Positions 1 through 9,164 of a stretch of 62,818 nt of DNA are shown here, piece after piece (the first letter of the stretch is position 1; the number at the start of each line of letters is the position of its first letter). This stretch comes from an uncultured Methylobacillus sp. (GTDB taxonomy: Bacteria; Pseudomonadota; Gammaproteobacteria; Burkholderiales; Methylophilaceae): NCBI GenBank assembly GCA_903824575.1, contig CAIJXJ010000017.1, forward strand, positions 1 to 62,818, in the 5' to 3' direction. Below the pieces are notes generated by a model. It was given only the letters and a program-made list of their open reading frames with translations, did not search any database and had not been told where the DNA came from. Position numbers and translations under genes: made by a program.

Positions 1-1
1 C

Positions 2-565
2 GACATTGGATTTTCTGCAGGCGGTATCCCGTTGGTTACGCGGTTGTTACAGGCCTTGCCGGAGGATTATCCGTTGCCGATTGCGATTGTCGCGCATTTG
101 CCGAGTGGTCACGAAAGTTGCCTCGCTGACATGCTGGACGGCATCACGCCGTTGACTGTCCGCATGGCGGTAGACAAGGAACCCATTGTTGCAGGCCGGG
201 TCTATGTCGCTCCGCCAGATTATCATTTGCTGGTGGAACGCAATCGTAATGCCGCGCCCTGTTTTGCGCTGTCCGTGGATGAACCGGTCAAGTCGGTGCG
301 ACCCAGCATTGATGTCCTGTTTCAGACGGCGGCCGAGGTATTTGAATCGGACCTGATTGCGGTGTTGCTCTCCGGCGCCAATTCCGATGGGGTGGAGGGC
401 ATGGCCTATGTTAAACAACTCGGCGGCCTTAGTCTGGTGCTGGACCCTAAGGAATGTGAATTCAACATCATGCCAAATGCGGTCATTGCACGGGTGGAGG
501 TCGATTATGTCGCCAGTCTGGATGAGATCATTCGTATTTTGTTGACGGTGCGTGAGGCGCCATGA
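2..565 (+). CDS. cheB: Chemotaxis protein-glutamate methylesterase CheB, 5'-truncated by window edge
   Basis: The frame is open from the first bases, so the N-terminus lies outside the window. The visible 187 residues are a CheB catalytic domain. It opens with GFSAGG, which fits the GxSxGG nucleophile loop, continues with IAIVAHLPSGH and RVYVAPPDYHLLV, and has LLSGANSDGVEGM near the catalytic Asp. CheB removes methyl groups from receptor glutamates to reset chemoreceptor sensitivity. No receiver domain is visible, so whether this is full CheB or a stand-alone catalytic domain cannot be told. The stop overlaps the start of the next gene (ATGA), indicating translational coupling to the REC-PAS-GGDEF-EAL gene, as in complex chemosensory operons. 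Confidence 0.88.
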   Translation, partial: DIGFSAGGIPLVTRLLQALPEDYPLPIAIVAHLPSGHESCLADMLDGITPLTVRMAVDKEPIVAGRVYVAPPDYHLLVERNRNAAPCFALSVDEPVKSVRPSIDVLFQTAAEVFESDLIAVLLSGANSDGVEGMAYVKQLGGLSLVLDPKECEFNIMPNAVIARVEVDYVASLDEIIRILLTVREAP

Positions 566-2646
566 AAACAAAGCCAAAAATACTGCTGGTCGATGATAAT
601 CCGCGTAACCTTCTGGCGCTTCGCACCATATTGAAGGGCAGAGATGTCGAGTTACGCGAGGCCTTGAATGGATTTGATGCTCTCAGCATGTGCCTGGAGG
701 AAGAGTTCGCATTGATCCTGCTGGATGTGCAGATGCCGGAAATGGATGGTTTCGAGGTCTGCGAGCAGTTGCGGGCAGATCCCAGGACCGCCAATACCCC
801 GGTCATCTTCCTGACTGCGGCCTACAAGGAATTGGGCGACAAGGTTCGTGGTTATGTTGCCGGTGCGACCGATTATCTGGCGAAACCGATCGAGGATCAC
901 ATCCTCAAGGCCAAGGTGCAGGTATTTTTGAAACTCTACCTGCAGCAGCGGATGCTGCAGGAAAACATTCAATCTTTGCGCATTGCGGCTACCGTTTTTG
1001 ATGCCCGGGAAGGGATGCTCGTCACCGATTCTCATGGTGCAGTGTTGCGTGTAAACCAGGCCTTCACCAACATCACTGGTTTCAGCAACGAGGCAGTGGT
1101 CGGCTTGAATCCGCGCATCCTCAGTTCAGGTCGCCACGATCCTTCATTCTTTGCGGCCATGTGGGAGAGCATCAGGATTTCGGGGGCTTGGGAGGGCGAA
1201 ATCTGGAATCGGCGCAAAAATGGAGAAACCTATCCGGAGCATCTCGCCATCACCGCCGTGAAGGATGATCAAGGCACCATTACGAATTATGTTGGCACCT
1301 TTACCGACATTTCCGCGAGCAAGGCAGCCGAGGACGAGATTCAGAGCCTGGCCTTCTATGATCCGCTCACGCGTCTGCCCAACCGCCGCCTGTTGCTGGA
1401 TCGCCTCAAGCAGGCACTGGCTTCCAGTGTTCGTAGCGGCAAGGATGGCGCCTTGCTGTTCATCGACCTGGACAACTTCAAGACGCTCAACGACACACTG
1501 GGGCATGACATCGGTGATCTCCTGCTGCAGCAGGTTGCCGATCGCCTGACCTCCTGCGTCCGGGAAGGCGACACCGTGGCTCGTCTGGGCGGGGATGAGT
1601 TCGTGCTGGTGCTGGTCGATCTGAGCGAACAGGATCTTGATGCTGCGGCACAGACTGAAGCTGTCGCCAACAAGATTCTGACCAACCTGAATCGACCCTA
1701 CCAGTTGGGCCAGCATGACTATCGCAGCACGCCTAGCATCGGCGCCACTTTATTCAATAATCATCAATCGTCGCTGGATGAATTGTTGAAGCAGGCGGAT
1801 ATCGCCATGTATCAGGCCAAGAAGGCCGGTCGCAATACGGTTCGCTTCTTTGATCCGCAAATGCAGGCCAACATAGCGGCTCGTGTCGCCCTCGAAAACG
1901 GCTTGCGTGAGGCGCTAGACAACAATCAATTTGAGTTGTACTACCAGGTTCAAGTCGACAAGGCAAGCCATCCAATTGGGGCGGAAGCTTTGATCCGCTG
2001 GCAGCATCCGGGGTCTGGCCTGATCTCGCCGGCGGTCTTTATTCCGATTGCAGAGGAAACCGGCATGATTCTACCGATCGGGCAATGGGTACTGGAAACG
2101 GCTTGCGCCCAACTCAAGGCCTGGCAGAAAAATGCCAAGACCCGCAATCTGGTGCTGTCGGTAAATGTGAGTGCCAAGCAGTTTCGTCAGGCTGATTTCG
2201 TGGAACAGGTTGAAGCCAATTTGCAACGTCATGCTGTCCCGTCAAGCCGGCTCAAGTTGGAATTGACCGAGAGCATGCTGCTGGAAAATGTGGAACAGAC
2301 CATTGCCACCATGCAGGCATTGAAAACCATAGGCATTCAGTTCTCGCTGGACGATTTCGGTACCGGCTATTCTTCTCTACAGTACCTGAAGCGGCTTCCC
2401 TTGAGCGAGCTGAAGATTGATCAGTCGTTTGTGCGTGACCTGATCCATGATAGCCATGACCGCTCCATCGTGCGGACCATCATTGCAATGGCGCGTGGAC
2501 TGGACTTGGACATCATTGCTGAAGGGGTGGAAACCGAAGAGCAGCGCCAACTTCTGATCGCTAAGGGTTGCAAGTTCTATCAGGGATATCTGTTCAGCCG
2601 GCCGATACCGATCGAGCAATTTGAACTGCTGATAGAACAAAGCTGA
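562..2646 (+). CDS. Response regulator with PAS, GGDEF and EAL domains (c-di-GMP turnover)
   Basis: 694 residues. Residues about 1-125 are a receiver domain (LLVDDN acidic pair, LLDVQMPEMDG phospho-Asp loop, Lys in AKPIED). A PAS domain follows at about 135-250, with a PAC-like end. GGDEF lies at about 260-430 with an intact RLGGDEF active site preceded by REGD, matching the RxxD inhibitory site. EAL lies at about 440-690 with intact EALIRWQHP and DDFGTGYSSL. Both the cyclase and phosphodiesterase halves therefore look catalytically competent from motifs. It overlaps the upstream cheB by 4 bases, so it is probably phosphorylated by a kinase of the same chemosensory system. Which activity dominates in the cell cannot be told from sequence. 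Confidence 0.95.
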   Translation: MKTKPKILLVDDNPRNLLALRTILKGRDVELREALNGFDALSMCLEEEFALILLDVQMPEMDGFEVCEQLRADPRTANTPVIFLTAAYKELGDKVRGYVAGATDYLAKPIEDHILKAKVQVFLKLYLQQRMLQENIQSLRIAATVFDAREGMLVTDSHGAVLRVNQAFTNITGFSNEAVVGLNPRILSSGRHDPSFFAAMWESIRISGAWEGEIWNRRKNGETYPEHLAITAVKDDQGTITNYVGTFTDISASKAAEDEIQSLAFYDPLTRLPNRRLLLDRLKQALASSVRSGKDGALLFIDLDNFKTLNDTLGHDIGDLLLQQVADRLTSCVREGDTVARLGGDEFVLVLVDLSEQDLDAAAQTEAVANKILTNLNRPYQLGQHDYRSTPSIGATLFNNHQSSLDELLKQADIAMYQAKKAGRNTVRFFDPQMQANIAARVALENGLREALDNNQFELYYQVQVDKASHPIGAEALIRWQHPGSGLISPAVFIPIAEETGMILPIGQWVLETACAQLKAWQKNAKTRNLVLSVNVSAKQFRQADFVEQVEANLQRHAVPSSRLKLELTESMLLENVEQTIATMQALKTIGIQFSLDDFGTGYSSLQYLKRLPLSELKIDQSFVRDLIHDSHDRSIVRTIIAMARGLDLDIIAEGVETEEQRQLLIAKGCKFYQGYLFSRPIPIEQFELLIEQS

Positions 2647-2683
2647 TGCCGTGTGCGGTATTTTGCTTTTTTGAGTCGATGCG

Positions 2684-3142
2684 TTATAGCCCGGGATTTG
2701 CCGCCACCTTGAAGATTACCTTGCGTATATTGCCATTAGCCACCAGGGGTGCATGCGCGTCTTCCGGGAAGAAAATGCAGAATGCATGCGCAGGCGTGGC
2801 GATCCACGTTGCGGGCGCATCGTGGAAGAACTGGATATCCTTCTCCTCGCGGTAATCGCTAACCGGATCACGGCAATCGCTCAGCGGTTTCCAGCCCATC
2901 TCGTCCACCCCATCAAGTACCAGCTGAATGTCGATGTATTTGCGGTGGCATTCCAGTTGAGCGGCATTTCGCAAGCGCCCCGGCACGTGTTCGACGATGG
3001 CGAACAGATAGTCACCAATGATCGGATAGCGACCGGGCGCGAGCGCATTGAGGTCGGTATTGCGGATGTAGTCGAAGGCGTGCGGGAACAACGGATGCAG
3101 ACCGGCATAGCGTTCTGCGTGGCTAATGGTGCCCAGGATCAT
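2684..3142 (-). CDS. YhcH/YjgK/YiaL family protein (DUF386, beta-galactosidase-like cupin fold)
   Basis: 152 residues from the ATG at 3142, chosen because that ATG overlaps the upstream gene's TGA (ATGA). A GTG two codons earlier is the alternative. It carries the family signature HRKYIDIQLVLDG and a late HAFCIFFPEDAHAP segment with the conserved metal-ligand-type His/Glu residues. Known relatives include EbgC/YiaL and NanQ, which act on sugar anomers; the substrate here is unknown. It converges on the GGDEF-EAL gene and is coupled to the YcaO-tail-like gene upstream. No sugar-catabolic genes adjoin it, so a sialic-acid role is not supported. Confidence 0.85.
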   Translation of the reverse strand: MILGTISHAERYAGLHPLFPHAFDYIRNTDLNALAPGRYPIIGDYLFAIVEHVPGRLRNAAQLECHRKYIDIQLVLDGVDEMGWKPLSDCRDPVSDYREEKDIQFFHDAPATWIATPAHAFCIFFPEDAHAPLVANGNIRKVIFKVAANPGL

Positions 3143-3429
3143 TTCCACACCTTGCGATAGGCGGCCAGCAGGCGCGTATGCATATCGCTGTCTTCCAGTT
3201 GTACCATGGCTTCGTTGCAGCGGTAGAGGCGCTGGCGATTTTCACTTAGTTGGTCGAACGGTCCGATCCAGGCGCAGCCGTGGAGTATGGTGTCAATGTC
3301 GCCAATGGCCAAGCTTAACAGTGCCTTCAGTTCACCCACGCGCAGATCAGCCCAAGCGGCACCGGGGGCGGCAGCAATGCCTATCGGATTGGTGACCGGC
3401 AGGATGTCGGCGAGGTCGAGATCTGTCAA
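3139..3429 (-). CDS. Small protein resembling the C-terminal region of YcaO
   Basis: 96 residues from a TTG start preceded by AAGGA at good spacing; no ATG exists in frame upstream. Residues about 15-65 (AAWADLRVGELKALLSLAIG, then YRCNEAMVQLE) recall the C-terminal helical region of E. coli YcaO, where LRIGELKAMLALA and YYRCLQTLLLL occur at the same spacing. That comparison is from memory, not a search. The ATP-binding YcaO core is absent, and the 120 bases upstream hold nothing recognisable. It may be a stand-alone tail domain or the surviving end of a lost ycaO gene. Its stop overlaps the start of the YhcH-family gene, so the pair is probably co-translated. Confidence 0.5.
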   Translation of the reverse strand: MTDLDLADILPVTNPIGIAAAPGAAWADLRVGELKALLSLAIGDIDTILHGCAWIGPFDQLSENRQRLYRCNEAMVQLEDSDMHTRLLAAYRKVWK

Positions 3430-3551
3430 CAGGAATCCTTGCTTGGTATGAAGGTTTCGGAGGGGGGCATGGTATGGGTTCTTAATATTTATTGCGACAG
3501 GATAACAGGGTGTGTCCCAATTGCGTAAAGTGCTTGCGACGGCAAGATGCG

Positions 3552-3875
3552 TTACTTGTCGAACTTGTAATAGTTCTGGTTGAGGTAACTCGCCACGTGC
3601 ATTTCTTCATCCTCGAACCACTTCAGTCCGAGGTTGGTGTTGCAGTTGCGGATCTGCGCGATCAGCCCTTTTGAGGTCTTGACCAAGCGGTCTTCTCGCA
3701 TGTAGATGGCGGAACCGTTACCACCAAAGCTCGATGCGTGGCAGGAGATACAGCTTTTTTCTACCATCTGTTTGCCAATTCTGGCGTCGCCACCGGCATA
3801 AGGGTCGGCATGAGCCAGGGAAATGCACAGGTTTAACAGGGCCAGACCGGCAATATTTTTAAGCAGGGGATTCAC
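3552..3875 (-). CDS. Small exported monohaem cytochrome c
   Basis: 107 residues. There is a signal peptide (residues 1-23, ending SLAHA), then one CISCH haem-binding motif at about residues 42-46, and later Met residues that could be the distal ligand. The GTG start lies two bases after the stop of the M48 protease gene, so the two are one transcription unit. It should be exported by Sec, haem-loaded in the periplasm and used as a soluble electron carrier. The partner is not evident. The small size and single haem fit class I cytochromes. Confidence 0.87.
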   Translation of the reverse strand: MNPLLKNIAGLALLNLCISLAHADPYAGGDARIGKQMVEKSCISCHASSFGGNGSAIYMREDRLVKTSKGLIAQIRNCNTNLGLKWFEDEEMHVASYLNQNYYKFDK

Positions 3876-3877
3876 TG

Positions 3878-5119
3878 TTAAAAAGCCTCTAACCTGGCGA
3901 TGCGGATGCTTGCAGGGGGGTGCGAATCATAGAAGGCTGAATGCAGGGGGTCAGGCGTCAAGGTAGATGCATTGTCGCGATAGAGCTTGACCAGGGCGAC
4001 CACCAGGTGGCTGGCGCTGGCGTGGGAGGCGGCGTAGGCATCAGCCTCGAATTCATTGCGGCGGGCGTAACCGGAGAACAGTGGACGCAACCAAAAGGTA
4101 AACACTGGACTTACCAGCAGGAACAGCAATAGCGCCATGTGATTGCCCTGCGTGTGGACGCCGAGTCCGGAATAGAACCAGTCCTGCGTGACTAGAAATC
4201 CTAGCAGGGCAAGCCCTACGAAACTGGCAGCGAACATCATGGTGATGCGCTTGATCACGTGGTGATGCCTGAAGTGGCCAAGTTCGTGTGCCAGCACCGC
4301 TTCGATTTCGTCGGCATCGAGGCGCTCCAGAAGCGTGTCGAAAAAAACCACGCGCTTGGCTTTACCAAACCCGGTGAAATAGGCATTGCCGTGGCTGCTG
4401 CGTGTGGAGCCATCCATCACGAACAGGCCTTGCGAATTGAAGCCACATTTGGCCATCAGGCTCTCAATGCGGGCCTTGAGTGCTTCATCCACAAGTGGTT
4501 GGAATTTGTTGAACAGGGGTGCGATGAAAGTCGGATAGATCGCCAGCATCAACAGATTGAATGCCGACCATACCAGCCACAGATAAAGCCACCAGGCGTG
4601 GCCTGCGCGCTGCATCAGCCACAGGGCTGCACATAATAGAGGCATGCCGAGTGCCAGCCCGATCAGGGCATGCTTGATGAGGTCAAGCCCAAACATGGTG
4701 CGCGTCATCTTGTTGAAGCCGAAGCGCTGGTCGATGACGAAGGTCTTGATGTAGTCGAGCGGTAGTTCCAACAGGCTGGACAGCAGGAAGGCGCTGAGGA
4801 TGACCAGTACGCCACGCAGCAGGACGGCATCCGGCAGGGCGCCACGCCAGCTATCGTCCAGCCATTGCAGCACGCCGCCCAAGGTGAAAGCCAGCAACAG
4901 CAGGGCTTGCAGTGTGCCTTCTAGTATCGCCAGTCGCGTCTTTTCGGTGCAGTAATCGGCCGCTTTTTGGTGTGCCTCCAGGCTGATGCTGGTTGAAAAC
5001 GCAGTAGGAACCTCTGCACGATGTGCCTGTATGTGCTTTATATGGCGGTGACCTAACCAGACGCGTAACAGGACTGTGAGCGTGAGCAGGATGATAAAAA
5101 TACTGGTGAATGTCGTCAT
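3878..5119 (-). CDS. M48 family metallopeptidase (Ste24/CAAX protease-like)
   Basis: 413 residues with several hydrophobic helices in the N-terminal half and the zinc motif HELGH in AVLAHELGHFRHHH. The third ligand region is probably RRNEFEADAYA near residue 345. This matches Ste24/HtpX-type integral membrane zinc proteases; the length and the STRSSHGNAYFTGFG segment point to the Ste24 branch rather than the shorter HtpX. It probably has an inner-membrane quality-control role. It heads an operon with the cytochrome c and diverges from orn across about 215 AT-rich bases (5120-5335) that must hold both promoters. Confidence 0.92.
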   Translation of the reverse strand: MTTFTSIFIILLTLTVLLRVWLGHRHIKHIQAHRAEVPTAFSTSISLEAHQKAADYCTEKTRLAILEGTLQALLLLAFTLGGVLQWLDDSWRGALPDAVLLRGVLVILSAFLLSSLLELPLDYIKTFVIDQRFGFNKMTRTMFGLDLIKHALIGLALGMPLLCAALWLMQRAGHAWWLYLWLVWSAFNLLMLAIYPTFIAPLFNKFQPLVDEALKARIESLMAKCGFNSQGLFVMDGSTRSSHGNAYFTGFGKAKRVVFFDTLLERLDADEIEAVLAHELGHFRHHHVIKRITMMFAASFVGLALLGFLVTQDWFYSGLGVHTQGNHMALLLFLLVSPVFTFWLRPLFSGYARRNEFEADAYAASHASASHLVVALVKLYRDNASTLTPDPLHSAFYDSHPPASIRIARLEAF

Positions 5120-5335
5120 GGGCTATTCTATCGGGTAAACTTGTCGTCATTTATAAAAAAACATTTAGTCACAGGGGTATTAAAGAGATCACGAAAGAAG
5201 TCATGGTTGATGTGATTTGTGTATTTTCAAAACACTGAAAATAGTTTTCAATTCCGTGTGCAAAGTGTTCTTTATTTAGTGGGTTGAATTGTAATTTGCA
5301 AAATCATTGAGTTGCAAACGGCAGGAAGGTTCATT

Positions 5336-5887
5336 ATGTCACAAGATAATAACAATCTGATTTGGCTGGACATGGAAATGTCTGGTCTTTTGCCCGACAC
5401 GGACGTGATCCTGGAGCTCGCCATTGTGGTGACTGATTCGGATCTTAACGTGTTGAACGAGTCACCAGTTCTGGTCGTGCATCAATCGGATGCTGTTTTG
5501 GCGGGCATGGATGCGTGGAACACGAGTACACACGGCAAGTCCGGCCTGATCGACAAGGTTAAGGCATCGAAGCTGACGGAAGCCGACGTTGAACTGCAGA
5601 TGCTGGAGTTCATCAAGTTGTACTCGCCGGCGAACAAGTCACCGATGTGCGGTAACTCCATCTGTCAGGATCGCCGTTTCATGGCGCGATATATGCCAAC
5701 TTTGGAAGCCTATTTCCATTATCGCAATCTCGATGTCAGCGTACTGAAAGAATTGGCGCGCCGCTGGCGTCCGAAATTGTATGACGGGTTCAAGAAGGCA
5801 GGCAGTCATACTGCTCTTGCTGATATCCATGAGTCGATCGAAGAACTGAAATATTACCGTGAGCACTTTATCCGCATGGAAGAATAA
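5336..5887 (+). CDS. orn: Oligoribonuclease
   Basis: 183 residues from the ATG at 5336, preceded by AGGAAGG; an in-frame TTG at 5312 is upstream of the ribosome-binding site and is rejected. DEDDh exonuclease motifs are present: [11 protein letters not shown] (ExoI), [13 protein letters not shown] (ExoII) and [12 protein letters not shown] (ExoIII). Orn degrades 2-5-mer RNA and finishes c-di-GMP breakdown by cleaving pGpG, which fits the EAL protein encoded 2.7 kb away. It is monocistronic, ending at a bidirectional terminator shared with glgA. Confidence 0.97.
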   Translation: MSQDNNNLIWLDMEMSGLLPDTDVILELAIVVTDSDLNVLNESPVLVVHQSDAVLAGMDAWNTSTHGKSGLIDKVKASKLTEADVELQMLEFIKLYSPANKSPMCGNSICQDRRFMARYMPTLEAYFHYRNLDVSVLKELARRWRPKLYDGFKKAGSHTALADIHESIEELKYYREHFIRMEE

Positions 5888-5970
5888 AAAAAAGGCGCCA
5901 AGAGGCGCCCGAGGGAGGAGATTGTAGCTTTGGAGAAAGCTCAGTAAACATTTAGCAATACTCGTGCCAT

Positions 5971-5998
5971 AAAAAAACCGCCGAAGCGGGTTTTTTTT
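5971..5998. terminator. Bidirectional intrinsic terminator between convergent orn and glgA
   Basis: A7, then the stem CCGC-cgaa-GCGG, one extra G, then T8. A and T tracts on either side let the same hairpin terminate both transcripts. A second GC-rich hairpin (GGCGCC-aaga-GGCGCC, 5893-5908) lies just after orn. Confidence 0.8.
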
Positions 5999-6004
5999 GT
6001 TTTT

Positions 6005-6030
6005 CCTAGTTCCTAGTCCCCAGTCCCTTG
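6005..6030. repeat. Seven-base-period repeat array at the 3' end of glgA (CTAGTCC type)
   Basis: The run reads CCTAGTT-CCTAGTC-CCCAGTC-CCTTGTC, four units of period 7. The glgA stop codon (TAG on the minus strand, 6006-6008) lies inside it, so the last residues of the protein (KGLGTRN) are encoded by repeat DNA. It belongs to the same family as the arrays at 55.25 and 56.44 kb. Confidence 0.7.
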
Positions 6031-7484
6031 TCTTCTTCAAGCAACGATCGATAAATGTCACGGTATTCTCTGGCGCTTTGATCCCAGCCCAGATCGCGCG
6101 CCATGCCGTTCTGCTGGATTAACTTCCAGACCGGCTTGTTATGGTAGTACTCCACAGCGCGTTGTATGCATTCGAGTAGTGACGGGCTGTCTGCCAGGCC
6201 AAAGGTGAACCCGGTTGCGCTGCCATCCTTCAGGTTGGCAGCATTGGTATCGCATACCGAGTCGGCGAGCCCCCCGGTGCGGCGCACCACTGGTGGGGTG
6301 CCGTAGCGCAAGCCGTACATCTGGTTCAGGCCGCAAGGTTCGAAGCGCGATGGCATGATGAACATGTCGGCCCCAGCCATAATCTGGTGCGAAAGTGGCT
6401 CGTTATAACCAACATTGACGCTGACCTGTTGCGGATGGTTCAGTGACAGGCGCCAGAATCCATGTTCGAGCAAGGGTTCGCCGCCCCCCAGCAGGGCAAT
6501 CTGACAGCCTTGTGCCAACAATGAGTCGGCGCATTCGAGTAGCAGGTCGAGGCCCTTCTGATTAGCGAGTCGGCTCACCACCCCCAGGAGTGGAGCATCG
6601 GCATCCTGCGACAGCCCCAGACGATGTTGCAAGGCCTGTTTGACCAGCGATTTTTGTTCCAGATGTTCGGCGTCGTAGGGGTAGGCCAGATGCGGATCGA
6701 TCGCAGGATTCCACTCGCGCGTATCGATACCGTTGAGTATGCCGTGGATGTCAGTGGAGCGGCTAGAGAGCAGTCCCTGCATGCCGAAGCCGAATTCCTC
6801 GGTTTGGATTTCTTGTGCGTAGGTCGGGCTGACGGTGGTGATGCTGTCGGCGTAGAAGACGCCGGCCTTGAGGAAAGACAACTGGCCAAAATATTCCAAT
6901 CCTTCGACGTGGTAAGCGGCCGGCGGCAACCCCAACTTTTCTACCCACTCTTCGGCACAGTTGCCCTGGAATGCAAGATTGTGAATACTAAGCACTGTTT
7001 TGGCGCATGCTGCTTGGGAATGGCGCATGAAGGCAGGGGTGAGTCCACCCTGCCAGTCGTTGAAATGTACGATGTCGGGAATCCAGTCAGTTAATGGACT
7101 GTCCTGGCTGCCGAGGATGGCGGCAACACGCGAAAGAATGCCGAAGCGCAATGGGTTGTCCACCCACTCGCGTCCCTTTGCGTCGAGGTAGGGGCTGCCA
7201 TCGCGCTCGTACAGCATGGTGCAGGCAATGGCGATGACCGGAACGCCGGTGTCCGGCATTTCGCCGGCAATTAGGGTGACGTTGCCGACGATGGGCAGCC
7301 ATTGCATTTCGATCAGAATGCGTGAATTAGAGAGTTTGTCCAGCACCGGGCGATATCCAGGGATCAATAGGCGGACATCTTCCCCCATCGTTCTGAGGGC
7401 CGCCGGCAGTGAGCCGCTGACGTCGGCCAAGCCCCCGGTTTTGATCAGTGGAAAAGCTTCGGAAGTAACGAAAAGAATGCGCAA
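6006..7484 (-). CDS. glgA: Glycogen synthase (ADP-glucose type)
   Basis: 492 residues, start TTG preceded by AAAGGAA. It belongs to glycosyltransferase family 5: KTGGLADV near the N-terminus (ADP-glucose binding), SIHNLAFQG, HFNDWQGGL, and the C-terminal MPSRFEPCGLNQMYGLRYGT with RRTGGLADSV. It extends alpha-1,4-glucan chains from ADP-glucose. No other glg genes are nearby. It is divergent from zwf, pairing glycogen synthesis with glucose-6-phosphate oxidation. The final residues come from a heptamer repeat, so the C-terminus is probably longer than in relatives. Confidence 0.97.
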   Translation of the reverse strand: MRILFVTSEAFPLIKTGGLADVSGSLPAALRTMGEDVRLLIPGYRPVLDKLSNSRILIEMQWLPIVGNVTLIAGEMPDTGVPVIAIACTMLYERDGSPYLDAKGREWVDNPLRFGILSRVAAILGSQDSPLTDWIPDIVHFNDWQGGLTPAFMRHSQAACAKTVLSIHNLAFQGNCAEEWVEKLGLPPAAYHVEGLEYFGQLSFLKAGVFYADSITTVSPTYAQEIQTEEFGFGMQGLLSSRSTDIHGILNGIDTREWNPAIDPHLAYPYDAEHLEQKSLVKQALQHRLGLSQDADAPLLGVVSRLANQKGLDLLLECADSLLAQGCQIALLGGGEPLLEHGFWRLSLNHPQQVSVNVGYNEPLSHQIMAGADMFIMPSRFEPCGLNQMYGLRYGTPPVVRRTGGLADSVCDTNAANLKDGSATGFTFGLADSPSLLECIQRAVEYYHNKPVWKLIQQNGMARDLGWDQSAREYRDIYRSLLEEDKGLGTRN

Positions 7485-7659
7485 CGGATTTCCTTTCTAT
7501 TGGTCGCCCTATACAATGCTAGGCTTTATGGTTGCGGAAAGCGCATGGCGTCGCTTGAGTAACCAATAATACTGGCCCAAATTGGCCTGTGCAAGCGTGA
7601 TGCACGCGTGCGCAAAGGGTCAGGCAGTCAAACCGCGTAAAGTTGGAGACTAATCAAAC

Positions 7660-9147
7660 ATGAGTAATCAGGAAAACAACCCCCAGCCGAGCCATTTTGT
7701 CATTTTTGGCGCGACTGGTAATCTGGCAACGATCAAACTGCTGCCCTGTATCTACAATCTGGAAGCGGCAGGACGTATTCCAGGTGACATGAAACTGCTG
7801 GCGTTGGGGCGTCAGGTGCATAGTGATGAATCCTGGCGGGCGCATCTGGAGAAGGTCCTGCATGACAAATTCGGCGAAAAAGTGGACCCGATCGTATTTG
7901 AGCGCTTCGTCCAGCGATTCTCCTACATGGCAGGGGATCTGAGGGAGACGGCCTTCTATCAGAGCCTGAAGAACAAGATCTATGAATCGGGCCCCGCCGC
8001 TGGCAGCAATGTCGTGTTTTACCTGTCCATCATTCCCAAGGATTTCAACACAGTCATCAACTTTCTTGATGAATATGGCTTTTCCGAGCCGCGCGGCTTG
8101 CATCGCATCGTGGTGGAAAAGCCGTTCGGATCCGATCTGGAGACGGCGCAGCAGCTTAATCGCTCGCTACACAAGCATTTCGACGAGGAACAGATCTATC
8201 GTATCGATCATTACCTTGGCAAGGAGACGGTGCAGAACCTGCTGGTTTACCGTTTTGCCAATACCCTGATCGAACCATTGTGGAACCGTAACTTTATTAA
8301 CCACGTGCAGATTACGGTGGCGGAAGATTTCGGCATCGGTACCCGCGCGGACTATTACGATAAATCTGGTGGCGCCATGCGCGACATGTTGCAGAATCAC
8401 TTGATGCAACTGCTGACGGTGGTCGCGATGGAGCCCCCGGCTTCGCTGGAGGCGGATGCGGTGCGTGACGAGAAGGTCAAGGTGCTGAAATCCATGCGCA
8501 TCATTCCGGAAGACAAGGTCGATGATTATGTGGTGCGCGCCCAATATGCAGTGGGTACAGCGAAGGGCCAGGCGGTGCACGGTTACATGAGCGAAACTGG
8601 TGTGGCTGAGGACTCTTCCACCGAGACCTTCACTGCTGCCAAGTTTTATATCGATAACTGGCGCTGGCGTGGTGTGCCATTCTTCCTGCGCACCGGCAAG
8701 CGTCTGGCGGCAACTCAATCAACTATCGCCATCCGCTTCCGCCATCCGCCACAGCATCTTTTTCATGACGAATCGTTTGAGCATATCGAGCCGAACTGGA
8801 TCTACCTGTCACTACAGCCGACCGAATCCATGCACATGGAAATGCACGTCAAGGCGCCGGGTCTCGGCATGGATACGCGTGTGGTATCGCTCAACGCCTC
8901 CTACCGCAAGGCCGATGAGAAGCCACTGGAAGCTTACGAGGCGCTGCTGCTGGATGTGATGCGCGGCGACAAGACGCTGTTCATCCGCTTTGACGAAGTG
9001 GAATGGGCGTGGCGCGTGGTCGATCCCATTATCAAGGCCTGGGCCAAGAACAAGGACTCGATGCAATCCTACCCCGCCGGTAGTTGGGGGCCGGAAGGCA
9101 CCGAGAAGATATTCGATTGCCATGACCAGGAATGGCGTAATGATTAG
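7660..9147 (+). CDS. zwf: Glucose-6-phosphate 1-dehydrogenase
   Basis: 495 residues. The N-terminal Rossmann motif is FGATGNLAT, followed by [10 protein letters not shown] and the substrate-binding motif RIDHYLGKE. It oxidises glucose-6-phosphate to 6-phosphogluconolactone with NAD(P)+. In ribulose-monophosphate methylotrophs the same enzyme also feeds cyclic formaldehyde oxidation; whether that applies here is inference. It is preceded by GGAG and separated from glgA by a 175-base divergent promoter region containing TATACAAT-like sequence. Neither pgl nor gnd follows directly. Confidence 0.97.
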   Translation: MSNQENNPQPSHFVIFGATGNLATIKLLPCIYNLEAAGRIPGDMKLLALGRQVHSDESWRAHLEKVLHDKFGEKVDPIVFERFVQRFSYMAGDLRETAFYQSLKNKIYESGPAAGSNVVFYLSIIPKDFNTVINFLDEYGFSEPRGLHRIVVEKPFGSDLETAQQLNRSLHKHFDEEQIYRIDHYLGKETVQNLLVYRFANTLIEPLWNRNFINHVQITVAEDFGIGTRADYYDKSGGAMRDMLQNHLMQLLTVVAMEPPASLEADAVRDEKVKVLKSMRIIPEDKVDDYVVRAQYAVGTAKGQAVHGYMSETGVAEDSSTETFTAAKFYIDNWRWRGVPFFLRTGKRLAATQSTIAIRFRHPPQHLFHDESFEHIEPNWIYLSLQPTESMHMEMHVKAPGLGMDTRVVSLNASYRKADEKPLEAYEALLLDVMRGDKTLFIRFDEVEWAWRVVDPIIKAWAKNKDSMQSYPAGSWGPEGTEKIFDCHDQEWRND

Positions 9148-9164
9148 GGCGTATTCAACTAGTC

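Noticed and set aside
2684-3142. Calling the YhcH-family gene nanQ (sialic-acid anomerase)
   Set aside because: The family match is clear but no sialic-acid catabolism genes are nearby, so the specific function is not supported.
9148-9164. Fluoride riboswitch before crcB
   Set aside because: Only 17 bases separate zwf from crcB and no riboswitch core is visible in the end of zwf.
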